From the NCBI RefSeq assembly GCF_016019935.1, contig NZ_JAECMT010000007.1, forward strand, positions 124,001 through 188,000: a DNA stretch of 64,000 bases, given 5' to 3'. The position numbers and the translations under genes are program-made. Under the pieces are notes generated by a model that ran no database searches, had not been told where the DNA came from, and was given only the letters and a program-made list of their open reading frames with translations. Shown piece after piece: positions 19,120-25,914 of this stretch. Each line of letters starts with the position of its first letter. The first letter of the stretch is position 1. Source of the stretch: Paenibacillus sp. GSMTC-2017. Its GTDB lineage: Bacteria; Bacillota; Bacilli; Paenibacillales; Paenibacillaceae.

Positions 19120-21825
19120 ATGCGCAAGGTTACTAACATGAGCGATCAACAGAAGAGTAGGTTAGGGAGACGAGTGATCGTTATTGCAATAAGTGGTGTT
19201 TTGCTTGTACAGCCAGTGTCAACGATAATGCCGGGGAGTTGGCAATCATACATAGTATCACAAGCAGATGCTTCGACAGCGCCTGTTTTGAAGCTGAAGC
19301 AACAATCTATCATAACATCTGGTGCTAAGAGACTTGATTATGTTTGGCACACGACAAGGAAAAATAAATCCGTTCAAACTGATGTTCATGTCATTGAGGT
19401 AGATTTAACGAATCCCCATGTTTCATTGAATGCAATGAGCGGAAAAAACAACAGTGTTGGACAACGGAACAATATATTGAATATGACGAAGGAAAGCGGA
19501 GCAGTTGCTGGCATCAATGGTGATGTATTTGTCATGACTAACGAAGGGGCGCCACTCGGAGCGCAAGTGACGAGCGGTACTTTAGTATCCAGTCCTTCCA
19601 GACTGAAAGGGATGTATGCGTTCGCAGTTACAAGCGATCGTAAGCCAATCATTGATGCGTTTGAATTCTCTGGAACAGTAACAGCTGAGAATGGACAAGT
19701 ATTTCCGTTAGAGGGCGTAAACCAGTCGACCTATTACCCTGAGGTAGCAGGTGTCACTTACAGTCACGTGGACAAAATGTTTATTTATACTCGTGCTTGG
19801 GGCGGTGCTGAACGGCCGAAGAATTCGTCGACGAAACCCACTGAAGTATTGGTGCGGGATGGGATAATCGAACAAATTACATACGACACGGCGATCCAAG
19901 GGGAAATTCCGGAAAATGGATACATTTTACGTGCGCATGGTAAAGCGGCAACATTTATTAAAGATAATATGCAGATTGGACAAGCGGCAACATCTATTTA
20001 TTCACTTGTTTCACAAACGAATAAAACCCCAATAGATCCTGCTTCCCTTCAAATGTTAGTAGGTGGTCACACACTGCTTGTTGAAAATGGTGCGGCATCT
20101 CCTTTTTCAAGAGATATAAAAGGTGTGAGTGGTTCATCCTACACTTCGCGTTCTGCTGTTGGTTATTCAGCTGATGGAACGAAAGTATATATGATAACTA
20201 GCGAGAAAGCCGGAAGCAATACTGGTCTAAGTCTGAAAGAGTTACAAGATGTTATGGTACAACTTGGTGTTCATAAAGGAGTTAATCTAGATGGTGGGGG
20301 TTCCACCACGATGACGGAGCGGCCGCTCGGCGGCACGTCCATTCAATTGTCCCATCAGACGCAGGAGAGCTCGCAACGAAGCGTATCCAACGGGATAGGT
20401 GTATTTACTACTGCTCCTCAAGGATCGCTGCAAGGAATGATTGTGGGTGGCTCAAACGTGATGTTACTGGGAGGAACGGCGCAGTTTTCGGTAAAAGGTT
20501 ATGATACCTATTACAATCCGATTACGGTTGACCCTACTACGCTGAAATGGAGCAACTCAAGCGATGTTGGAAGTTTCCAAGACAATGTGTTTACGGCATC
20601 CAAAATCGGAAAAACTAAGATTACAGTTAGTTCCGGTGAAATCCAGTCACAATACGACGTAGAAGTAATAGGGCAAGAACAGATTGCGTCTATGAAGATC
20701 AATAATTCTGCAGGTATGCTCACTAAAGGGTCAACTTTAAATGTTCCTGTTACAATTAAGCTTAAGAATGGGCGGACGTTTAATATGACAGGTGATGCTT
20801 TAACTTGGGAGTTTGTAGGGTTCAGCGGTTCGTATAAAAATGGCGCGGTTGTTGTGGATACGGTAGAAGACAACACTACTACTGGTTATGCAATAGCTCG
20901 TTATGATGGGTACGGAACGATGGTTCCATTTGTAAAAGGTGAACAAGCAGTATCGGTTGAGGACTTTGAAGTATCGCGTTATGCGATAACGACGCAAGTA
21001 ACGCCAGCGGATACGACAAAAGGGTCCGTGAAGCTCGTTAGTGACTTGCCTGAGCAGAAGAGCAGTCGTGCGCTTCAAATCAACTATGATTTCTCGGGCG
21101 GTACGGGTACAAGAGCGGTCTATGCAATGTTAAGTCCAGAAGGGCGAACAATCGCGGGTACACCAACATCTATGACAATGGACGTTTACAGCGACAATAG
21201 TAAGAACTGGGTTCGTGCTGAATTCGTTGACGCGAAAGGTAAAGCACATTTGCTCGATGTCGCGAAGGAACTTAATTGGAATGGATGGAAAAATGTTAAG
21301 ATCGATTTAGCTGCTTCAGAAATGGCTTTCCCAGCAAAGCTAAAACGAATTTACGTTGTCACGATTGATAAAGGAAGTGAATTGAAGGCAACTTCTGGAT
21401 CGCTTGCAATTGATAATATTATGTTACGTACAGCAGCTGAAGTAAGTGAGCCAACAAGAGCTTCAATCGTTATGAACGTTGGAAATACAAAGGCAACAGT
21501 TAATGGGAATCCGATAAAATTAGAAGCTGCCCCTTTGATTCAAAATGGATCAACCTACGTACCGCTTCGCTTCGTGTCCGAGGCTATGGGTGCTAAAGTG
21601 GAGTATGATGATAAGACGAGAAGAGTAACGGTTCTTAGAGGCAATCAAATGATCGAGATGACAATAGGCAAGAAGGAATATCTGCTTAATGGCGTTCGAT
21701 ATACATCAAATGTGGCCCCATTCACACGTAATGGTAGGACACTTATTCCGGTACGCTTGTTTACAGAGAAGTTAGGTTTCAAAGTCGGATATGAAGAGAA
21801 ACTTAAAAAGATTACGATAGATTAA
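19120..21825 (+). CDS. Secreted phosphodiester glycosidase-family protein with stalk domain
   Basis: 901 residues. An N-terminal hydrophobic segment after a basic stretch (LGRRVIVIAISGVLLVQP) acts as signal or anchor. Residues about 80-430 match the NAGPA/phosphodiester glycosidase fold, with AGINGDVF and the hallmark VNLDGGGSTT. Members remove GlcNAc from phosphodiester-linked glycans, so a wall or teichoic polymer is a plausible substrate (inference). A Big_2-like Ig module (about 445-525), a jelly-roll-like region (about 615-770) and a copper amine oxidase N-terminal 'stalk' repeat pair (about 785-901; NGSTYVPLRFVSEAMGAKV and NGRTLIPVRLFTEKLGFKV) follow. ATG 19120 has GGGAGAG 11 bases upstream; ATG 19138 is an alternative. 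It is the last gene of the surface block, just before degS. Confidence 0.87.
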   Translation: MRKVTNMSDQQKSRLGRRVIVIAISGVLLVQPVSTIMPGSWQSYIVSQADASTAPVLKLKQQSIITSGAKRLDYVWHTTRKNKSVQTDVHVIEVDLTNPHVSLNAMSGKNNSVGQRNNILNMTKESGAVAGINGDVFVMTNEGAPLGAQVTSGTLVSSPSRLKGMYAFAVTSDRKPIIDAFEFSGTVTAENGQVFPLEGVNQSTYYPEVAGVTYSHVDKMFIYTRAWGGAERPKNSSTKPTEVLVRDGIIEQITYDTAIQGEIPENGYILRAHGKAATFIKDNMQIGQAATSIYSLVSQTNKTPIDPASLQMLVGGHTLLVENGAASPFSRDIKGVSGSSYTSRSAVGYSADGTKVYMITSEKAGSNTGLSLKELQDVMVQLGVHKGVNLDGGGSTTMTERPLGGTSIQLSHQTQESSQRSVSNGIGVFTTAPQGSLQGMIVGGSNVMLLGGTAQFSVKGYDTYYNPITVDPTTLKWSNSSDVGSFQDNVFTASKIGKTKITVSSGEIQSQYDVEVIGQEQIASMKINNSAGMLTKGSTLNVPVTIKLKNGRTFNMTGDALTWEFVGFSGSYKNGAVVVDTVEDNTTTGYAIARYDGYGTMVPFVKGEQAVSVEDFEVSRYAITTQVTPADTTKGSVKLVSDLPEQKSSRALQINYDFSGGTGTRAVYAMLSPEGRTIAGTPTSMTMDVYSDNSKNWVRAEFVDAKGKAHLLDVAKELNWNGWKNVKIDLAASEMAFPAKLKRIYVVTIDKGSELKATSGSLAIDNIMLRTAAEVSEPTRASIVMNVGNTKATVNGNPIKLEAAPLIQNGSTYVPLRFVSEAMGAKVEYDDKTRRVTVLRGNQMIEMTIGKKEYLLNGVRYTSNVAPFTRNGRTLIPVRLFTEKLGFKVGYEEKLKKITID

Positions 21826-21828
21826 ACT

Positions 21829-21858
21829 TTACGGGATATGGTAAAAGTGTGGTATGAT
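21829..21858 (+). promoter_or_regulatory. Candidate promoter of degS-degU
   Basis: TTACGG (21829-21834), 18 bases, TATGAT (21853-21858), in the short gap before degS. The -10 is good and the -35 is weak. Confidence 0.4.
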
Positions 21859-21899
21859 AGAGTGTAGTATCCTTTTTTATGAAGGAGTGCCAAACCGTA

Positions 21900-23087
21900 G
21901 TGAACCACCTGACAGTCGATATAAATAGAGTCATTACTAACGCCATACAAGTCATGGAAGATAGCAAATATCAAATCTATGAAATTTGTGAATCGGCGCG
22001 TACGGAGCTTGAGGCTCTGGAGCAAGAGTTAGAACAGGTGCTTCAAGAAACCGTGCGAACCATCGATAAGGTGGACCAATTAGAGCAAGAATACCGGCGT
22101 GCACGTATGCGACTGACTGAGGTCAGTCGTGACTTTGTGCGTTATAAAGAAGAGGATATTAAATCCGCATATGAAAAAGCAACTCAGATCCAGCTTGATC
22201 TGATGGTTTATCGCGAGAAAGAAAATTATTTGAAATCTCGTCGTGATGATCTGCAGAAGCGCGTTCGGAATGTAGAAAAGTCTATTGAGCGCGCAGAAAT
22301 GATCGGTTCTCAAATCAATGTTGTGCTCCAATATTTATCTGGGGATTTGAATCAGGTAACACGTATTATCGAATCAGCGAAGACCAGACAACTTCTGGGT
22401 TTGAAAATAATATTGGCACAAGAAGAAGAACGTAAACGTATAGCTCGTGAGATCCATGATGGGCCTGCACAGTCACTCGCAAATATTGTGTTACGTACTG
22501 AAATCGCTGAGCGAATGATTATTAAGCAGCAGTTCGAATTGGTACAAGGTGAGCTCGTAGATCTGAAGAGTCAGGTGCGATCCGGTCTTGAAGAGATTCG
22601 CAAAATTATTTTTAATCTAAGACCGATGGCACTGGATGATTTGGGTCTTGTTCCTGCACTAAGAAAGTTCGCACAAGACTTCGAGGAGAAGTCAAGAATT
22701 CGAACGAAGTTTGATTTGACTGGTAAAGAAATTAGAATGCCTTCAGCCATGGAAGCGGCTATTTACCGCATGGTTCAAGAGGCATTTTCAAACGTGCTCA
22801 AACATGCTAACGCTTCATACGTATCACTTGAGATTAACTACAAACAGCAAGTTATTTCACTAACAATTCAAGATAACGGTGTTGGATTTATGGTTGGATC
22901 GGTTGGTAAGCCGACGAGCCGAAACTCTCACTTTGGCTTGGTTGGTATGAGAGAACGAGTGGAGTTAATCGAAGGAAGGATGGATATAGACTCAAAAATA
23001 GGACAAGGAACGAAGATTGTAATAGATATTCCAACGACTTCCGAACATAGAAAGGAGAATGAGAGTAATGAACCAGATATCGGCTAG
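21900..23087 (+). CDS. degS: Two-component sensor histidine kinase DegS
   Basis: 395 residues. A soluble cytoplasmic sensor: no membrane segments, but a long coiled-coil N-terminal region (DegS sensor domain, residues about 10-175) rich in Glu, Arg and Gln heptads. Then a HisKA_3 dimerisation/phosphotransfer box, QEEERKRIAREIHDGPAQSL, with His near residue 185, and a HATPase domain (N box VLKHANASYVSLEI, DNGVGF, GLVGMRERVEL). It phosphorylates DegU. GTG 21900 is chosen because AAGGAG (21882-21887) precedes it; the in-frame ATG at 21879 lies on top of that site. degU overlaps the 3' end by 20 bases, so the two are translationally coupled. Confidence 0.95.
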   Translation: MNHLTVDINRVITNAIQVMEDSKYQIYEICESARTELEALEQELEQVLQETVRTIDKVDQLEQEYRRARMRLTEVSRDFVRYKEEDIKSAYEKATQIQLDLMVYREKENYLKSRRDDLQKRVRNVEKSIERAEMIGSQINVVLQYLSGDLNQVTRIIESAKTRQLLGLKIILAQEEERKRIAREIHDGPAQSLANIVLRTEIAERMIIKQQFELVQGELVDLKSQVRSGLEEIRKIIFNLRPMALDDLGLVPALRKFAQDFEEKSRIRTKFDLTGKEIRMPSAMEAAIYRMVQEAFSNVLKHANASYVSLEINYKQQVISLTIQDNGVGFMVGSVGKPTSRNSHFGLVGMRERVELIEGRMDIDSKIGQGTKIVIDIPTTSEHRKENESNEPDIG

Positions 23088-23796
23088 CACTTCAGGAAAG
23101 ATCAAAATTCTTTTGGCTGACGACCACCAGCTTTTCCGTGAAGGATTAAAGCGCATTCTAAATATGGAAGACGATATTGAAGTGATCGGTGAGTGCGGTG
23201 ATGGCATTCAAGTGCTTGAGTTCTGTAATCATACGATGCCTGAAATCGTATTGATGGATATTAACATGCCGATTGAGACTGGCGTTGTTACGACAGAACG
23301 GTTAAAGGGTATGTTCCCTGATGTAAAGGTTATTATCTTATCCATTCATGATGACGAGAGCTATGTGTTTGAGACGCTTCGTAAAGGGGCGACCGGCTAC
23401 TTGCTTAAAGATATGGAAGCTGAAGCTTTAATCAATGCTATTCGTTCTGTACACCAAGGACATTCTTATATTCATCCTAAGGTAACGGGTAAGTTGATTA
23501 ATCAACTACGCCGGATGACCTATCTTGATGAGATGGGTGTTACTTCGGGAGCGGCAGCTACGAAGGAACCTGGAGTGAAATACATTGCAACAAACGAGAG
23601 CCCGCTAACAAGACGTGAAGCAGAAGTACTACGGCTCATGGCCGAGGGCAAGAGTAACAAGATGATTGGCGAATACTTGTTTATAAGTGAAAAAACGGTC
23701 AAAAACCACGTAAGCAGCATTTTGCAAAAGATGGAAGTTGACGATCGAACACAAGCGGTTATCAGCTCCATAAAATTCGGTTGGGTAACGTTATAA
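23068..23796 (+). CDS. degU: Two-component response regulator DegU
   Basis: 242 residues: receiver domain with acidic pair ADDHQ, phosphoacceptor Asp in VLMDINMP (near residue 64) and the Lys of LLKDM; LuxR/NarL-type helix-turn-helix near residues 175-235 (LTRREAEVLRLMAEGKSN and EKTVKNHVSSILQKM). In Bacillus it controls exoenzymes, competence, motility and biofilm genes. Here the comF and flagellar genes lie directly downstream, an arrangement kept in Bacillus. The ATG at 23068 is preferred to 23059 because AAAGGAG (23051-23057) abuts the earlier one. Confidence 0.95.
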   Translation: MNQISASTSGKIKILLADDHQLFREGLKRILNMEDDIEVIGECGDGIQVLEFCNHTMPEIVLMDINMPIETGVVTTERLKGMFPDVKVIILSIHDDESYVFETLRKGATGYLLKDMEAEALINAIRSVHQGHSYIHPKVTGKLINQLRRMTYLDEMGVTSGAAATKEPGVKYIATNESPLTRREAEVLRLMAEGKSNKMIGEYLFISEKTVKNHVSSILQKMEVDDRTQAVISSIKFGWVTL

Positions 23797-23803
23797 TTAT
23801 AAC

Positions 23804-23855
23804 AATAGAGGCAATCTCTTGGGGTCATTTAGACCCTGGGAGACTGCCTCTATTT
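23804..23855. terminator. Shared bidirectional terminator between degU and the LPXTG gene
   Basis: Long hairpin: AATAGAGGCA...TGCCTCTATT outer stem, with GGGTC-attta-GACCC inner stem. T-rich runs lie on both sides, so it can serve both convergent genes. Confidence 0.85.
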
Positions 23856-23866
23856 ATGTTTTTCTA

Positions 23867-25081
23867 TTAGCTTTCATTACGACGACGTTTCTTAAGAGTT
23901 ATAAAGCCGGATGCTACAATAAATGAACCTAATAAGTAGTACGGGATGGGACTGTTTTCTCCCGTCTTCGGTAAGGTATCTACTGGAGGGATATTTTCCT
24001 CTGTCGTTTCATCTACGATGACTTCAGGTTCTTCTTCCTTTGGAGTCTCTTCTTCACCCTTAGGTAGCTGTTCTTCTTCTACAATGATCGGAGCTTCCGA
24101 AGCACTTGGAGAAGGTGAAGGCTCTATAGTTGGCGATGGTACAGGTGAAGGAGTCACAGGATCGGGTAAAATCGGCGGTATGATAGTCGATGGTGTAGGT
24201 GATGGTAGTGGTGTAGATGTTTGTGTTGGTGTCGGCGATGGTGTTGGACTACTAGGCGGCGATGGCCATGGTGTAGTATCACCAGTTGGCGGTGGTGTAG
24301 TAGTCACAGTAGGTGTTGGTGTTGTAGTCGGTGTAGTAGTCACAGTAGGTGTTGGTGTTGTAGTCGGTGTAGTAGTCTCAGTAGGTGTTGGTGTTGGCGT
24401 CGGTGTAGTAGTCTCAGTAGGTGTTGGCGTTGGCGTCGGTGTAGTAGTCTCAGTAGGTGTTGGTGTTGGCGTCGGTGTAGTAGTCTCGGTAGGTGTTGGC
24501 GTTGGCGTCGGTGTAGTAGTCTCAGTAGGTGTTGGCGTTGGTGTCGGTGTAGTAGTCTCAGTAGGTGTTGGCGTTGGACAAATGCCTCCTTTATATAACA
24601 AGAAGTTGATCAAGGTAAGATGATCATGTCCATACCCAGGGTTTAACTCGAGTTGCGGAGGACCAGCATACAAATCTAGTTGGGCGAGTCCGCAGCGAGG
24701 AAGATCAATCGTTAGTTCTGCACTGCCTGCTGCATCTACTTTTATAGTCGCTCCGCTATAATGAATCTGATTTTCATAAGGCTCAGGCGTACCTTCATAA
24801 GTATAAACGGAGAAGCTGACTTCTACACAATCGATTTTCGTTTTAAACTTCGCAGTTGCAGTGCCATCACCATTGATCTTAATAAACGGTGTAGAAGTAT
24901 CTTGTTGCTCCACCTTATGGGCATGCTTTGAGTATTGCTCACAGACGACGGCTGGTGTAGCTGAGACAGCGGTAGGAGTTTCCTCGTTTAGACCTTCTGC
25001 GAAAACTAACGAGTTAAGAGGAAGAGTCAATAATAACAGCGTCATTAATGGGTATAGCAGCTGTTTCTTAAACTTGTTCAT
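23867..25081 (-). CDS. Sortase-anchored (LPXTG) surface protein with a Pro/Thr repeat stalk
   Basis: 404 residues on the reverse strand; ATG at 25081 with AAAAGGAG upstream. Order: signal peptide ([21 protein letters not shown]), a globular domain of about 140 residues with four cysteines and [19 protein letters not shown], then a low-complexity [12 protein letters not shown] stalk (12-residue period), a Pro/Ser-rich segment, an acidic segment, and the C-terminal sorting signal LPKTGE, membrane segment and KKRRRNES tail. A housekeeping sortase would link it covalently to peptidoglycan, in contrast to the SLH proteins in this window. I do not recognise the globular domain; ligand binding is a guess. 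The stalk length can vary through repeat slippage. Confidence 0.88.
   Translation of the reverse strand: MNKFKKQLLYPLMTLLLLTLPLNSLVFAEGLNEETPTAVSATPAVVCEQYSKHAHKVEQQDTSTPFIKINGDGTATAKFKTKIDCVEVSFSVYTYEGTPEPYENQIHYSGATIKVDAAGSAELTIDLPRCGLAQLDLYAGPPQLELNPGYGHDHLTLINFLLYKGGICPTPTPTETTTPTPTPTPTETTTPTPTPTPTETTTPTPTPTPTETTTPTPTPTPTETTTPTPTPTPTETTTPTTTPTPTVTTTPTTTPTPTVTTTPPPTGDTTPWPSPPSSPTPSPTPTQTSTPLPSPTPSTIIPPILPDPVTPSPVPSPTIEPSPSPSASEAPIIVEEEQLPKGEEETPKEEEPEVIVDETTEENIPPVDTLPKTGENSPIPYYLLGSFIVASGFITLKKRRRNES
24301..24578 (-). repeat. 36-base tandem coding repeat
   Basis: Seven full units and one partial unit, each 36 bases (12 codons), without spacers. Units 24301-24372 encode the [12 protein letters not shown] version and 24373-24552 the [12 protein letters not shown] version. 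Single-base differences (GGCGTTG/GGTGTTG, CTCAG/CTCGG) are scattered among otherwise identical copies, which suggests recent unequal exchange or slippage. Confidence 0.92.
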
Positions 25082-25103
25082 CCATTCACTCTCCTTTTAT
25101 TGT

Positions 25104-25133
25104 TTTATACATTTTTAACTAGATCGCTGTTAA
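25104..25133 (-). promoter_or_regulatory. Candidate SigA promoter of the LPXTG gene
   Basis: On the reverse strand, TTAACA (25133-25128), 18 bases, TATAAA (25109-25104), about 25 bases before the start codon. Confidence 0.45.
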
Positions 25134-25342
25134 GGGATTCATCCTTTCTTTGTATGTATAGGTCATCATATTGTATATATGATTGAAGATGTACAAAAAG
25201 AATAGCATATATTATCAATTCAACAAGGGTGTATTTTTGTCGATTCGTAAGAGCTTATGCATATAAAAACCGCCTTGTCCTCGAATGCCGTAACCGATAG
25301 GCTAGAAACGGCATATAGTGATCCAAAGAGGAGGTGGCCGAA

Positions 25343-25807
25343 ATGTTGGAGCTTCTGTTGCTGATCATGGGTTGTTACACGCTCGCAGCGTTGCTGGTGC
25401 ATCTGGCTTTCTGGATTGGACGGGGGCGCAGACGCGCGAGTAACCATTATGTGCTGATTGCAGATAAAGGACAAAAAAATATGGAATGGTACTTAAGATC
25501 ATTATTTTCTTTCTCAAGGTTAATTGGGAAGGATATTCGGTTAACGGTTTTGGATCAAGGCGTAACAGAAGAAACAAAAGCAATTGTGGAACGTATGAGA
25601 CGGAGTGGAAAAGAGGTTCATATTCACGTTCAGAAGGATCATTCAATGGATCATTCGGAACCTCAGTGCGGTAAGCGCTCCCAATTGGATGGAATTACTC
25701 TTCAAATGTTATGGATGTTACAGGCCGAAGGAATTGTTTCGGAAGCAGAACACGCTGTATTGGTAGATTTGCAAAATCCAAATGACTTGTCGAAGATGCC
25801 ATTTTAG
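25343..25807 (+). CDS. Membrane-anchored protein of unknown function upstream of comFA
   Basis: 154 residues from ATG 25343 (AGGAGGT eight bases upstream; the GTG at 25334 overlaps it). One N-terminal membrane segment (LELLLLIMGCYTLAALLVHLAFWI) and a basic stop (GRGRRR), then a soluble domain with HYVLIADKGQKNMEWYLRSL and DIRLTVLDQGVTEETKAIVE. This looks like a small alpha/beta domain facing the cytoplasm. I do not recognise a family name. It is separated from comFA by a terminator but points the same way. A role near competence is only suggested by position. Confidence 0.7.
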   Translation: MLELLLLIMGCYTLAALLVHLAFWIGRGRRRASNHYVLIADKGQKNMEWYLRSLFSFSRLIGKDIRLTVLDQGVTEETKAIVERMRRSGKEVHIHVQKDHSMDHSEPQCGKRSQLDGITLQMLWMLQAEGIVSEAEHAVLVDLQNPNDLSKMPF

Positions 25808-25840
25808 CATATAATTTATCCATATCTTTACAAAGAGTGA

Positions 25841-25890
25841 AGCGCACTCGATTTTGCCGATATTCGGCATCGTCGGGTGCGCTTTTTTTT
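25841..25890 (+). terminator. Terminator upstream of comFA
   Basis: AGCGCACtCGA pairs with the GTCGGGTGCGCT arm, with an inner GCCGA-tat-TCGGC stem; eight Ts follow. It ends 24 bases before the comFA start. Confidence 0.88.
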
Positions 25891-25914
25891 ATTTCGCGAG
25901 GAGGTGCGGGACGG

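Noticed and set aside
24301..24578. CRISPR-like repeat array
   Set aside because: The 36-base units are contiguous with no spacers and encode a Pro/Thr stalk in frame.
23946..24623. 225-codon forward frame rich in Gly and Val
   Set aside because: It is the antisense shadow of the Pro/Thr repeat gene.
25264..25300. TAAA and ACCGATAG before the gene at 25343
   Set aside because: Spacing is 25 bases, too long for SigD.
25856..25863. Exact SigD -10 word GCCGATAT before comFA
   Set aside because: No TAAA at 14-16 bases upstream; the word is part of the terminator stem.
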